Shown piece after piece: positions 1 to 10,929 of a DNA stretch of 64,000 nt. The position numbers and the translations under genes are program-made. The notes under the pieces are model-generated. The model was not told the DNA's origin, did no database searches, and was given only the letters and a program-made list of their open reading frames with translations. Origin of the DNA: Delphinapterus leucas (lineage: Eukaryota; Chordata; Mammalia; Artiodactyla; Monodontidae); NCBI RefSeq assembly GCF_002288925.2, contig NW_022098026.1:18127290-18191289 (forward strand), written 5' to 3'. The first letter of the stretch is position 1. Each line of letters begins with the position of its first letter.

Positions 1-227
1 GCATGTCCGCACCGGTCCCGGGCCCTGGACCGGGGCCGGGGGGCGCCGGGTGCCGCAGGAGCGGCTGCTGCTCCGCCAGGCGGTAGCTGATGGGCGCGGC
101 CGGCGGCAGCGACACGGCGTGCGCCGAGTTGGGGGACGTGATCTCGAAAGTCGGCACCTGCGTGGCCAGCGAGTAATGGAAGTCCACGGGAGAGAGGCGC
201 GCGGGCGTGGTCAGGGCCGACACATAC
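1..227 (-). CDS. NRG2: NRG2 last coding exon, 5' part (cut by the window edge)
   Basis: Encodes part of the neuregulin cytoplasmic tail. The reverse complement opens after the acceptor ccccgcag, completes an Arg codon with its first G, then reads YVSALTTPARLSPVDFHYSL and continues through a Pro/Gly-rich stretch to GADM at the window edge. This matches the NRG2 intracellular domain. It contributes residues 386-461 of the alternative-start beta model. The exon should continue left for the rest of the tail, the stop codon and the 3' UTR. It is very GC-rich, unlike the introns. Confidence 0.95.
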
Positions 228-324
228 CTGCGGGGAGAGGCAGAGACGTGGGCCGGTGGCCAGGGGATGAGGCGGACCTGATGCAAAGCAGTGGTCTTGC
301 CCAGGATCCCTCTTACAAGAACCA

Positions 325-470
325 TGCTGGTATTCCTCAGTGACCGTAATAAATTTCCTTAATTTCTCTGAGCCTCAGTTTGCTTATCTGTGAAACGGGA
401 GTAACCACAGTGCTCATTCCGTAGCGTTGTTGGATGATTCCATAAACGTATCAGTGGTCCTTGGCTGTGG
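325..470 (+). repeat. MIR SINE fragment
   Basis: Contains the MIR core wording ctctgagcctcagtttgc followed by a 'tgtgaaacgggagtaa' block. Ancient and diverged, with approximate borders. Confidence 0.8.
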
Positions 471-519
471 GGATGCTCACAGTCACCAGTGTTGCTGAAT
501 GGTTACTTCGGGTGAGGCT

Positions 520-735
520 AAGGCTGGGGCATTTTACATGTGTGATCTCATCTAATACAGTAATTCTATAAGAGGCTTCTGTTAGTCCCGTACTACACAC
601 GTGAGGAAACAAACTCAGAATATTTAATTGACTTACTCAAGGTTCACACAGCCAGGAAGTGGTTGAGCTGGGATGTGAACCCAGGCCAGGCAGGAACCAG
701 AACTCATACTGCCCAATTCCTCATTCTAGTCCCTG
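520..735 (-). repeat. MIR SINE fragment, antisense
   Basis: Reads 'gtgaggaaacaaactcag ... ggttcacacagccaggaagt ... gaacccaggc', the reverse-complement MIR pattern. Borders approximate. Confidence 0.75.
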
Positions 736-1349
736 CATTCAGCCACCCCTGTGACTTGGACTTACCTCCCCTCCGGGACAGTTCATCCCATGGCTGATGG
801 CTACAGTGGGGAAATATTTTCCTTTTTAAGTTGAAGCTAGAAGCTGCCTCAGGGAAGTGACTGCTCCCACCTCAGTTAGGGTCCTCAGCCCAGAGCTCAC
901 AGTTACCAAGACCTCACTGAAGTGACTCTGCTTGGGGCTAAAGATCACCAGTTCCTTCAAAAGTTTGCCCTTGCTATTATCTCCCACTCTGGGTCCCAGG
1001 CACCTGTCCCTTTTCTTTCTCCACATTTCCCTTTCTGAGTCAACTGGCCTCTTGCCCAACCATTATCCACCTCAGGACAGGGACCACCCACCTCCCTGCC
1101 TCTCTTCCCACCTGTAAAGCTGGGCACCTCATTGCTCTCCAGAGTCCCCATTACTGTTTTTCAGAATCATCTGACTCCTCTCTCTTCCCTCTCCCACATG
1201 CACATCCATCACGTCCTACCCATTCCCTTTCTCCTGGAATACCCTCCACCCTGCTCCACTCCATCCTGGGACTAGATGTTCACTCTGGTCATTCCGCCAC
1301 CCCAGTGTCTTTCCTCCTTCAGCCTATGCAGTTCCCAGAACAATCTTTT

Positions 1350-1450
1350 TTTGGCCACGTGGCATGTGGGATCCTAGTCCCCCTACGAACCTGCGCCCCC
1401 TGCAGTGGAAGCATGGAGCCTCAAACCACTGGACTGCCAGGGAATTCCCT
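1350..1450 (-). mobile_element. tRNA-derived SINE, short form, with target-site duplication
   Basis: Antisense cetartiodactyl tRNA-derived SINE: 'ttggccacgtggcatgtggg' through 'ccactggactgccagggaat'. It is flanked by a 16-bp duplication, cccagaacaatctttt at 1334-1349 and cccagagcaatctttt at 1451-1466 (one mismatch), typical of L1-mediated insertion. Confidence 0.88.
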
Positions 1451-1698
1451 CCCAGAGCAATCTTTTAAAGTCATATCTCTGCTTTAGGAGGCCCTTCCTG
1501 CTTACCCACCCAGGGCCACTGGCCATCTATCTGGCCCCAGCCCGCCTGTTCAGGCCCAGCTGCACTCTCCTCACAGCCTACCCTGCTCTAGGTACCTCAC
1601 CAGCCATGTCCTTAGTGCCTCTGCTGGAACAGCTCAAGTTGTTCCCCTTGCCTGGAAGTCTTTCCCTGCCTTGCCTCTCTACCTCCCATCCATTAAGG

Positions 1699-2029
1699 CA
1701 GGGGTCCCCAACCCCCAGGCCGCGGACCAGTACCCGTCTGTGGCCTGTTAGGAACCAGGCCGCACAGCAGGAGGTGTGTGGCCGGAGCGACTGAAGCTTC
1801 ATCTGTATTTATAGCCACTCCCCATGGCTTGCATTACCACCTGAGCTCTGCCTCCTGTCAGCATTATGGTGAGTTGTATAATTATTTCATTATATATTAC
1901 AATGTAATAATAATAGAAATAAAGTGCACAATAAATGAATCATCCCGAAAACATCCCCCCACCCCCGTCTGTGGAAAAACTGTCTTCCACAAAACCGGTC
2001 CCTGGTGCCAAAAACGTTGGGGACTGCTG
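1699..2029 (+). mobile_element. MER1-type non-autonomous hAT (Charlie) DNA transposon
   Basis: Starts caggggtccccaaccccc and ends gttggggactgctg, the imperfect terminal inverted repeats of the MER1 group. Internal text 'gttaggaaccaggccgcaca' also fits. An 8-bp target-site duplication flanks it: cattaagg (1691-1698) and cattaaga (2030-2037). It is internally deleted and non-coding; short open frames across it are not genes. Confidence 0.9.
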
Positions 2030-2079
2030 CATTAAGAAGTCCTATTGCTCTTGTTACTACTAACCATAGCTCCACCTAG

Positions 2080-2265
2080 TGAGCACCAGCGCCACGCCAG
2101 GTAAAAGGTGAAGAGCTTTGCGCATGATCTTAGGGTGGCCTTCATAAGAACCATGCACTATAGGTGTAATGCTCCCTGTTCTATAGCTGAGGAAACAGGC
2201 ACAGAGGTGATCAACCTGCCCCAAGTCACACAGGTGGTGGGGCTGAGCTTGGAAAGGTTGGTCTT
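2080..2265 (-). repeat. MIR SINE fragment, antisense
   Basis: 'tagctgaggaaacaggcaca ... ccccaagtcacacaggtggt' matches antisense MIR. Borders approximate. Confidence 0.7.
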
Positions 2266-3117
2266 GGAAAACCTAGCTGCTTCCCAGAGCCTGCCGTCAG
2301 ACTGGGTTTCTCTGCCCTGGTGGGGTGCCCTATGCTTAGCACTTTCCATAGGCAGCTGTGAGCTTCAGTGGTTTTGTGTCCATGACCGGCACGGAGTAGG
2401 CTGAATTGAAGCCTTCTCCACCCCAGCCTGGAGTTCCTAGTACCATGCCCCTTTTTCTGCTCTCCTCCCACAGATCTCAGTTGCCAAGGGGAGAGCAAGA
2501 TGGAGGCTGGCCCCCTGCAACTCCTGGCTTGGAGTCAGGGAAGAAGGGAAGGTTCCTGGTTCTCACTGCATTCATTGCTCAGGAACCCAATGGCATCTTG
2601 ATCCATGGGGGCCTAGTTGCTGATACTTCCAGGGCCTTCAGGCATTCTTGGCTCATTCCCATCCTGCACTCACCGGTTTACTCACAGACAGCCTCCCCTC
2701 CCACTCTTCAGTCTGCTCAATCTTGGTGTCTGTTTCTCCCGGGACATGGGTCCTCTAGGTGACACCAGGGTAGGGCAACTGTATGTTCTGGTTTGTCCAG
2801 GCCAGACCCTGTTTGTTCCTGATGTTCTACTGCAATTATTAATAACATCACCTTCTACTCTGAAAAGTGTCCTAGTAGAACAATTAAATTAAATGGTCAT
2901 AACACACCAGGGTCTACTGGCTGTAGTCCCAGCCTGTCATTAACATGTTGATGACCCCGAGCAGACCATTTAACTTTTCAGGGACCTTGCTTGCGCATCT
3001 GGAAAATGGGGATGAGGCTCTTTGGAGTGTTTCTGAGGTGACCTAAGGGTCAGCCCTGGGTCAGTGGTGCCAGCTCTCTGGCTACAGTGGGGCACAGGTC
3101 ACGGGGTAGGAACTGAC

Positions 3118-3345
3118 CTCTCGCTGTGTGGGGAGTCACGCAGGGAGTCTATGGAGTCGTGGTAAGGTGGCACAGCAGCCCTGCGCTGCTCCTCTAGGCT
3201 GTAGGCTGCCGCCCGCCGTGCCCGCGCCTCCACACACGCTGGGCTGTTGCACTTGCTGGTGCCCACTGATGACAGCATGATGCCCGATTGGGAGTCGGAG
3301 GTCAGGCTCTCAGAATGTTCCAGGCTCCACGTGTGGCTCTCATGC
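3118..3345 (-). CDS. NRG2: NRG2 cytoplasmic-tail exon (HESHTWSL exon)
   Basis: 228-bp exon with acceptor ttctccag and donor gtcagtt. It begins with the third base of an Arg codon, reads HESHTWSLEHSESLTSDSQS, continues through SGIMLSSVGTSKCNSPACVE to DSLRDSPHSE, and ends with AG of the next Arg codon. Phases join both neighbouring exons exactly (1+225+2 nt). It is Ser-rich cytoplasmic sequence conserved among neuregulins and covers residues 310-386 of the beta model. Confidence 0.97.
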
Positions 3346-4186
3346 CTGGAGAAGCCAGGTGGAAGTGAGGTGAGGTCAGGAAGGGGCCAGGCAGCCCAGC
3401 ACGTGTGGTCCCAGGCCCACCCCTTCCCTGGTTCTTCATTCCATCTCAGGCTCCCTCAGCTCACTGCCCTTCACTCTGGGCTGATGTGTAACATCATAAA
3501 TGCCAAACCCCGATTTTGGGAAGAGGAGAGCTGGAGGCCTGTGGATGGGTGAGCTGCAATGTGCAGAGGCCTCTTCCTTTCCTCTCTGCAACCAACCTCT
3601 CCTTAGCCTCCCTGTCTGGGACCCTTCCACTCCCATGGTCCTTAGCCACTTGCCTTAAGAGCCCAGCCCCAGTGGCCTATATATGGGGACCCTGCCTATT
3701 CTGTGCTGCTCCCCAGGGAAGAAAGGGGCCAACCACGTTCTTTCTTGAGCTGTCTGAGCCTGTGTGCTTGTGTGGAGAGAGGAGGCTAAGGTGGACTAGG
3801 TTCATGTGGGAAACCCAGGAGAGGGCGTCAAATGGCTGTGGGTATCCGAGTGAGCAGGTGCTTTATGCCAGTGAAGTGGTGCCGATGAGGCCCAAACAAA
3901 ACCAAATGTCAGGTGGGAGCACAGTGATGCTGCTGTTCCTCTGGGGCTGGTTTAGACTAGAAAAGGGAATCTGGTCTGTGAGGACCTGGATGTACGTTTG
4001 GTGGTGGGTTCTGGTTTGAAGCCCCCCACCCTCCACCCTCCTGCTCACAGGGACCCTCAATACAGAGCCCAGCCTGGCTGGGGAGTTTGGTGTGTGTCCC
4101 CAGGCAGGTGTGTGGTGCGCATGTGCACGCCCTGAGGGTGTGCATACAGGAGTCTGCAAGGCTGCGTGGGCCTTGGTGGTGCCCAC
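3346..4186 (-). other. NRG2: NRG2 intron
   Basis: 841-bp intron, donor gtgggc at 4186 and acceptor ttctccag at 3346. I see no repeat or RNA gene in it. Open frames across it on both strands are not supported by any family similarity. Confidence 0.85.
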
Positions 4187-4314
4187 CTGTGGCTGGAGGT
4201 GGGCGTGGCTGTGGAGCAGTGGTGAGAAGGAGAACAGGAGTGGCTCCCAGAGAAGGTGGTCTCCGTTTCCCTCCGGATGACATGGTCTGTGGCTGGCACA
4301 TTCTTGGAGATATA
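4187..4314 (-). CDS. NRG2: NRG2 cytoplasmic-tail exon (YISKNVPATDHV exon)
   Basis: 128-bp exon. It starts in phase 0 after acceptor gttccag with TAT ATC TCC (YIS), reads NVPATDHVIRRETETTFSGS and SHSCSPSHHCSTATPTSSH, and ends with AG of the Arg codon finished by the next exon. The donor is gtgggc, a weaker match than most in this gene. It covers residues 268-310 of the beta model. Confidence 0.96.
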
Positions 4315-4674
4315 CTGGAACAGACAGAGGGTTTTTTGGCAGGGGGGCAGTTAGTGACAGATGACCAAGTTGACCCTCCTTCCTGGTGGGCAGGGGAAGT
4401 GAGGCAGTAAGCTCCAGGTTGCAGGGGCGGTGGTGGTCCACTGGATAAGCAACTCGGTGTTAGGGCAGCAATGGCCCCTGGAAATCAATCCCCCGACCTC
4501 CCTTAAGGAAGTGGGCCAAGCGAGGCTAAGTCATCCTGGTGAGGCAAGGCTAGGCTAGCAGGCAAGGCTGAGCACAGGATGGGCCGGCCGCCTCCCTGGC
4601 CCATTCTTGCAGGGGGCATAAGAAGGCGGGCTACACAGCAAGGGGTCAGAGTGGGGCCTGGGAACACCACTCAC
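4315..4674 (-). other. NRG2: NRG2 intron, 360 bp
   Basis: Short intron with donor gtgagt and acceptor gttccag. A stretch at about 4425-4560 with 'ggtccactggataagcaact' looks faintly SINE-like, but I could not assign it. Nothing else is visible. Confidence 0.8.
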
Positions 4675-4798
4675 GTCTGCCATCTGGATCTCCTCAGGGT
4701 CCAGCCGGGGGTGGCTGGGCCCATTGGCCAAGCTCCGGTTCTGGTGGGCTGGACACATGTTCTGTCGAAGGTGGTTATGCATCTGCTTCCGCTGTTTT
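4675..4798 (-). CDS. NRG2: NRG2 juxtamembrane cytoplasmic exon (KKQRKQMHNHLRQN)
   Basis: 124-bp exon with acceptor ccctgtgcag and donor gtgagt. It completes a Lys codon with its first A, then reads KQRKQMHNHLRQNMCPAHQN and RSLANGPSHPRLDPEEIQMA, ending at Asp in phase 0. The basic run just after the membrane helix is the stop-transfer segment expected of a type I membrane protein. It covers residues 226-267 of the beta model. Confidence 0.97.
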
Positions 4799-5029
4799 CT
4801 GCACAGGGGAAGGTGCATTAGCCTGACACCCCCTCCCCGCCTCCCCTGGCACACACGAAGTATGAGCTTCCCTAGCTGTTACTCCAGGGGACTAGTCTAC
4901 GTGTGCCGGGACTGGACTGCCGTGGCAGTCTCCTGCTACTGCTCTTTCCTGTGCTCAGGCTGCCTTCAGCCAGGACCCCTTCAATCAACCCCCTACATCA
5001 TCACTACCAGGCGGAATTCAGCAGGACCT

Positions 5030-5225
5030 GAGCGTAGTGGTAATGAGCTTTGGCTCTGCTGAGAGAGCAGAACTCTACTACTTTCTAGCTGTGTAACTCT
5101 GGGCAAATTACTTAAACTATCCATGTTTCACTTTCCTCATCTGTAAAACGGACTGATCATCTACGCATTCCAAAGACCATTGAGGATTAAGAGTAGATAA
5201 AATATTCAAGCACAGTGCTGGCCCA
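5030..5225 (+). repeat. MIR SINE
   Basis: 'ctagctgtgtaactctgggc', 'tttcctcatctgtaaaacgg' and 'ggattaagagtagataaaat' in order follow the MIR consensus. Confidence 0.88.
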
Positions 5226-5234
5226 CTTCACGCA

Positions 5235-5430
5235 TTCATTTATTTGGTATCTATTGGGTTTTTACTATGTGCCAGATGCTGTTTTGGAGCAGAGGAGACA
5301 GATATGGTTCCTGCCCTCATGGAGCTTGCAGGCCAGTAGGGGAGGCAGGTGATAAATGCATAAACAAATAAACAAACAAGATACTTTCAGCAAAGTGCTA
5401 TGGAGAAAATAAAACAGGATGCTGTGGTCA
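5235..5430 (-). repeat. L2 LINE fragment, antisense 3' end
   Basis: 'ttttactatgtgccagatgc ... ctgccctcatggagcttgca ... gtgctatggagaaaataaaa' is the antisense tail of L2. Borders approximate. Confidence 0.6.
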
Positions 5431-5509
5431 GGGAGTCAAGACCTGTGGGGCTACTTCACTTCGGCACCTAGTAAGTGCTCAATACATTTGTTTTGTAATC
5501 AACAAGTTT

Positions 5510-5830
5510 AATCAATGTCACTCCCCTGTTAAAGCCCCTTCATTGGGCTTCAGAATCCTGTTTCCTCTCCCCAGCCCTGTCTCTCACTGCCCTTTCCCCA
5601 CCCCAGCTTGCTGCATCCTTGGAGGGCTTGTTTCTGATCCTACACTGTGCCTCTCTGGCCTCTGGGCCTTTGCATCCAATTGCAGCACATTCTCTGCCTC
5701 TTCACCTGCTAACTCCTGCTCATCTCTCAGGCCCGACCTAAATGCACCTTTCTCAGGGAAACCCTCCCTGCCCTCTAGCTGAAGTTAGGCACCCCTGAAA
5801 TACATCCTGTAACACTGGACCTCTTGCTTA
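5510..5830 (+). repeat. L2 LINE fragment
   Basis: 'cccctgttaaagccccttca' and 'ctaactcctgctcatctctc' are L2 3'-region phrases. Diverged, no intact frame. Confidence 0.65.
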
Positions 5831-6119
5831 GAGCACTGGCCATGCGCCTGGTACAGGGCCTGGTGTCCAGCAGGCATTGAATGAAAGTTTGTTGAAGAAA
5901 TAAGTAAATATAGTAGGGGTTAGAACATGAGGCTTGCTTCTCCCCCCAGTTCTTGGCCTCAATTTTCCTGTGTGGGCCCAGTCTCCTCCTGTGGGCTCCC
6001 TGAACCCTAAACCCCAAGGCTGGCAGGGCCTTAGATCTCATAGATAGGGGCAGCAGGAGTCAAGACCCAGGGGCTCAGTCCCCCAAATGGTGGCTATGCC
6101 CAGACTCTTGCTTTCCGCA

Positions 6120-6560
6120 TTAAGAACAGATATGACAAACTCTTTCTGTACCACATCACTCTACAACCTGCAATGGCTCCCTATCATCTGTAGGATAAAC
6201 CCAGGTCCCCAAGCTTGACATTCAAGGCCCTGTGGTGCCATGCAGGTTCCAGCTGTTCTTTTAGACTCATGCACCTTTTTAAAATTGACCCCAGCCCTTT
6301 GCTCCAGCTAGCCTCGGCTGCTCAAGCTCCATGAACACAGCTGACCCTCTCCTGCATTTGTCCTTTAGCTTGCACTCTTCTACTGGAATTGTCCAGCCCC
6401 TTTCCTCGCTCCAAGGTTCTGATGCCACCTTTCCTTTGCCCAGGGGTGGCCCAACCCCATCTTCTCTGTATTCCTGCTTGGACTGCTCCTAGGTGGGATT
6501 AGGCAGTGCCCTGTGAGGTCTCTTTTTCCCCTGAGAAGGTGCCTCCCTCTCTGTGCTTGC
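6120..6560 (+). repeat. L2 LINE fragment
   Basis: 'caatggctccctatcatctg' and 'cattcaaggccctgtggtgc' correspond to the L2 3' segment. Borders approximate. Confidence 0.6.
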
Positions 6561-6599
6561 CCACCCCCAACACTGCCCCAGTGCCTGCCTCCTTGACAG

Positions 6600-6735
6600 G
6601 GCAGATCCTCCCTCACAGGATCCTCTGAGGTACTAGAGGATCACACTCATTTTATAGATGAGAACTCAGAGAAGCTCATCCGTTTCCTCAGGGTCACAGG
6701 AAATGCCCGAGCTGAATTAGAACCCAGATCTATCT
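6600..6735 (-). repeat. MIR SINE fragment, antisense
   Basis: 'cattttatagatgagaactc ... tcctcagggtcacagg' follows antisense MIR. Confidence 0.6.
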
Positions 6736-6961
6736 TCCTCCACCGCCTGGGCTTATGACCGTTCTTGTGCAGTCCTCTGGGGCCTGTCTACCCCACCCTC
6801 TGCTCCTGCTTCTTGGCCCAGCCCTTTGGCCCCTCACCAGCTGCAGAAGGGGGCAGAGGGGCATAGGAATGGGGGAGGCTCCACCAGGCACGGTGTGGTG
6901 GAGAGGAGAGCCTGTCCCCACAAAAGCAGTCCCTGGTTGCTCTGAGTGCCCGACAACTCAC

Positions 6962-7064
6962 TTGGTCTTGCAGTAGGCGACCACGCAGACGATGCCCACG
7001 ACCAGCAGAGCCACGCAAATGCCGGTGATAGTCAGGACCCTTTTCTGGTACAGCTCCTCGGCTT
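6962..7064 (-). CDS. NRG2: NRG2 transmembrane exon
   Basis: 103-bp exon with acceptor cctctgcag and donor gtgagt. It begins AA GCC GAG GAG, so the shared codon becomes Glu (GAA) after the microexon or Lys (AAA) after the beta or alpha EGF exon. It then reads AEELYQKRVLTITGICVALL and VVGIVCVVAYCKTK. The hydrophobic run of about 22 residues is the single transmembrane helix (residues 201-222 of the beta model), preceded by the dibasic KR in the juxtamembrane region where neuregulins are shed. This exon is constant in membrane-anchored forms. Confidence 0.98.
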
Positions 7065-10000
7065 CTGCAGAGGTAGAGGGCGTGAGGGGGCAGGGTGGGA
7101 GGCAGACCCGTAGAGACAGTGCTGCAGACCGTCCCCCTGCCCCGCAAACCCCAGGCTCTCTCCAGCTCAGGTGCTGCCCGGCTCCCATCCATCTCACCCC
7201 TCCCCAGCTAGTTCCCTCCTTCCTGCTTTCCTGAACTCCACCCACCTGTGGATCTCATCACAATTGACTACACCTGAGTTCACCTTCCCAAACCCGTGCT
7301 CTGCCTGGAGCATGTGAGTGGAAAATGCAGGGGGATGGGTGGAGGAGGTGGGATGGAGGTGAAGTTCCCAAGGTCATAGGGGAGGGCAACCCACTATGGC
7401 CTGGTGGCTGCAAAGAGCCTTGATGGGCTGGGGGAAGCCGGTCTTCATGGTGGTGAACATGCTGACCCTGGGCAAAGGCCTGGCTGGCCACTTTGGCTTC
7501 CTTAAGAAGGTGGAGAGTGGCTTGTTCTGGGCTGGAGACAGGACATGAGGCCCAGAGGCTGGACTTAGGAGGGATGCCAGGACCAAGAGCAGGAACAGAG
7601 CAGACCAGGCCCACAGAGGCGGGAGAGGGGAGAAAGGCCTTGGTTTATCCCTGCAGCTTGGTCAGGGTTGTGGCCCTGGCCCACTCCAGCTCTCCCCGTC
7701 TCTGCTTGTCAGAGACCCACGAGTGGCAGCACAGCCCCCTGGCGCCTAGGACAGCCCTTGTGCTCAAGGAGCAGCCTCCACCCTTCTGAAGGAGCTGAGT
7801 TAGGATGGGCCTCAAAGCCCTCAAAAAGACCCAACTATCCCCTCTACCTCTACTCCCACTTTTTGGCGGGGCAACCCCTACGCTTCTAGAACAGAGAAAG
7901 CCTGGAGGAAACAAAGGAAAAAGGTGACAGCACCAGACATGGTCAAGGCCTACAGCCTAGACATCCCGCCCTTGCTCCGGCTCCCATCTGCTGGCCGGCC
8001 CCTCCCCATCGCTCCCCTCCCACCAGCACAGGGATAAGTGGGGGTGGGACCCAAAGCCTTGGTGGAGCCCTGGGCAGTGTCCCTAAGCCCCCAGGCTTGC
8101 AGGGTCTCCTGTGGCAAAGGTACGCCCAGCAGCAAACACTGGGTACAAAGCCCCAGGCACACATACCTGGAGGACTGTGCCCGTCTGACACACAGACAGA
8201 CCCTTCACAACAATACACACGGCCGCCACGCACGCGATCACACCCACTGACATAGTCATGCAGAGTCTTGAACATACAGCCCTCCACCCCAGATCCCCAC
8301 CTCCAGGCTCTGTGGTCCTCGTCCTGCCTCCGGTTCTCATCCCCAGCCACGCCTCAGTCCTCCACTCAGGCCTCTGTCTCCATCACTCCTTTGAGACCGC
8401 TCTGGTCATGGTCACCAACAACCCCCCCGCTGCCAAGTCTGTGGTTCGCTTCCCTCTCAGCAGACTCCCCCTGCTGGGCCCACTTCCCGGGATGGTCTTC
8501 CCTCCTGGGTTTCCTCCCCCTGCACTGGCTCATCTCTCTGTCTCAGCTGCTACTTCCCCCTCTTCCATGTGGGCTGCAGGGTCCAGGCCCAGAGCTCTCA
8601 GGCTTCTTCCTCTCTCCACCTGCCCTTTCTCCCTCCGTCATCTCACCCAGACTCAGACTTGAAATACCATCTGTATGCAGCTGAATCTCACATTTCTCTC
8701 TCCTGCCCTGACCTCTTCCGGAGCTCCAGATTCCTACATCCAAGGGCCATGGCCAAGCAGAAGCACTGATTCCCCACCCTCGTTCCCTGCTCTTCCCATC
8801 TCTTCAGTGGCGACACCACCTTTCCTGTTAAGCCAGCCCCAGACCTTAGAATCATTCCTGATCTTCCCACCCACTCTGGTACCTGATCCATCAGCAAGTC
8901 GTCTCAGCTCTCCCTCCAAGTAGATCCCAGATCTGACCACTTCCCCCATTTCCACTGCTTCCAGCTTCATCCAAGATGATGCCATCTCTCACTCGACAGC
9001 TGCCCGCTTCTGACTGGTTTCTCTGCTTCTATTCCTCCACACCCTGTCCCCTCACCCAGTCTATCCTCTGCCCCAAAGCCACATTGATTTCCAACGATAA
9101 AGCAGATCATTTTACTCCTCTGCTTAAAAACCCACAATGGCATCCCCCTGCGATTCAAATACAACCACAAGCCTTACCATGGTCCACGAGGCCCAGGGTC
9201 ACCTGGTCCCTTCTTCTAGATCCCACCTGTAGTCTTCTTCCCCATGTCTGCTGTGCTCCAGAGGCACTGGCAGTCTTTCCATCCATCGAACAAGGCAGGC
9301 CCATCCACATCATCCTTAACTTGCTGTGCCCCCTGCCTCAAACACTCTCCCCCGATTGTTTGCAGGGCTGGCTGCTTCTCGTCAGGTTCTAGCTCAAATG
9401 TCACCTCATTGGACAAGGCTTCCCTGGCCACTTAGCTAGAGCAGCTCCTCACCCCGGCTAGGCGCCATCCCATTCCATTTTATTTTCTGTGTAGCACTTA
9501 CCCCCACCTGCTATCTTTCCTGTTTGTTTGTTGTCTGTCTCACCCTGTGAATCTGAGCACCAGGAGGGCAGGGACTCTGCATGCTAGATCACCAGGGTCT
9601 GGCCAACTCTGGGGTTCAGTAGAAGTCTGTTGAGTTGGCATGTGAATGAATATACAGACCACCTTTACAGACAGTCGCATATTTACATACGCTCACACTT
9701 GCCTCCGCACCTACTGCTCATGCTCAACCCTTAACAACAAAGATGTTCCACTGCACCCCTCTGTGTGCTCACACCCTGCACTGAGAGACCCAACAAGGTG
9801 TAAACATGTCAACACAGACACGCACACCTACAGATTCCCCCCCCGCACCCCCTGCCATGATCACACAGACACCAGAGGCTCGGCCTCTCTCCTCCCCACC
9901 CTGTCCCAGCAGAGAGACAGACATACTCTTACACACAGACTTTCAGTTCCATCTTCTGAGAACAGCTGATGAAGGCTAGGTGGCCGGGGAACTAGGGCCT

Positions 10001-10893
10001 CCCCAAATCTGCCACGAGAACAGTCTTTTCATAACTGCAGGCTCTGTACACATCTGGGGTCTGACCCCATTGAAGGCTCAACCCCTCTGAGACCCTGCAT
10101 CTCTCCTGCTATATGTGTGGACCAGGGTGGAGCCTCCCAGCACAAAGCCAGAGAGCTGGGAAGACTGACCCCTCAAAGTCCCTCCCTGCACAAGGCATCT
10201 TCCAGGGGCCAGAGGACAGTCAGGAGTGGGATGTGAGGTTCTCAGCTGGGAGGCAGGAGGGCAGGCACCCGAAGCCAGCCCACTGTGGACCCTCGCTGGT
10301 GTTGCCCACACACACATGTGCCACCGTGGGGACAGATCGTGAAGGGAGTAACAGCCTCAAGCAGATGGCGAAGCCTGGCAGACAAACACGGGGCAGGCGG
10401 CAGAGACAAATGGGTGCTATCAGCTGCCAGCCTGGTGAAGAATGAAAAGCAGTGGAAATGGAAATGGGAAAGGAAGGAGGGTTAAGGTCAAACTGAAAGG
10501 GATGCCTCTCTGCACAGTTCTCCAAACCAGGATTCTGTGGCTTTCAGACACCTGCTCTCCGAGGGCTCGTCTGGCCAACCCACTGGGTTGCACACAGCTC
10601 AGGGGTCCCGCTCCCCTCAGAGTACCCTGGCGACTGGCCCCAGGCAAGGGGGCACTACTGCACACGGGGGCGCAGTCTGAACGCCAGGGTACTCTGCTGT
10701 TCGTGAGCTTTTCTTGTCTCCCCCAAATCAATGTAGTTTATTACAGGACATCCTGATGGGGACAGGGGGATTTTTGAAATCATCCCTTTTCCATTTGGGG
10801 GGAAAGGAAACCAAACATCCAGCACACATGGTGTCAGAGGCTGTGGAGAGGGGCTGTGTGGATGGTGCTGACCGATACATAGAGGCTCCGTAC
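7065..10893 (-). other. NRG2: NRG2 intron between microexon and transmembrane exon
   Basis: 3,829-bp intron, donor gtacgg beside the microexon and acceptor cctctgcag. About 1.3 kb of it is a long L2 (8300-9655). I see nothing recognisable in 7065-8300 or 9660-10893. Confidence 0.82.
8300..9655 (+). mobile_element. Long L2 (CR1-like) LINE remnant
   Basis: A collinear match to the L2 3' third: 'catggtcaccaacaaccccc' and 'cttgaaataccatctgtatg' from the reverse-transcriptase end, then 'tgatccatcagcaagtcgtc', 'cagatcattttactcctctg', 'caggttctagctcaaatgtc' and the 3' end 'gagggcagggactctgcatg'. Frames are broken throughout, so it is inactive. It is the longest single repeat in the window and lies opposite to NRG2. 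Confidence 0.88.
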
Positions 10894-10917
10894 CCTTTAG
10901 TTCAAATCCAAGGTGCT
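10894..10917 (-). CDS. NRG2: NRG2 24-nt microexon (KHLGFELKE)
   Basis: The reverse complement between acceptor ctgcactgccag and donor gtacgg is 24 nt and reads AG CAC CTT GGA TTT GAA CTA AAG G, that is (K)HLGFELK(E). It joins the alpha exon ending TCC A to give Ser-Lys and the transmembrane exon starting AA to give Glu. NRG1 has the equivalent short juxtamembrane exon. Inclusion adds eight residues between the EGF domain and the membrane without changing frame. A long CU-rich tract precedes it on the gene strand. If it follows beta plus alpha together it is read in another frame and gives a TAA stop. Confidence 0.95.
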
Positions 10918-10929
10918 CTGGCAGTGCAG

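Larger units (their letters stand above)
228..3117 (-). other. NRG2: NRG2 intron before the last exon
   Basis: Intron of 2,890 bp, donor gtcagtt at its upstream end and acceptor ccccgcag at 228. It holds two MIRs (about 325-470 and 520-735), faint L2-like sequence around 1120-1345 and 1467-1690, a SINE (1350-1450), a MER1 element (1699-2029) and another MIR (about 2080-2265). I see nothing recognisable in 735-1120 or 2270-3117. Confidence 0.85.
4799..6961 (-). other. NRG2: NRG2 intron with MIR and L2 remnants
   Basis: 2,163-bp intron. It holds a MIR (about 5030-5225), an antisense L2 tail (5235-5430), sense L2 pieces (5510-5830 and 6120-6560) and a further MIR (6600-6735). Nothing recognisable in 4799-5030 or 6740-6961. 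Confidence 0.8.

Noticed and set aside
8258..9435. Pro/Ser-rich open frames of 130-140 residues
   Set aside because: They lie within a decayed L2 element and are not in its coding frame throughout.
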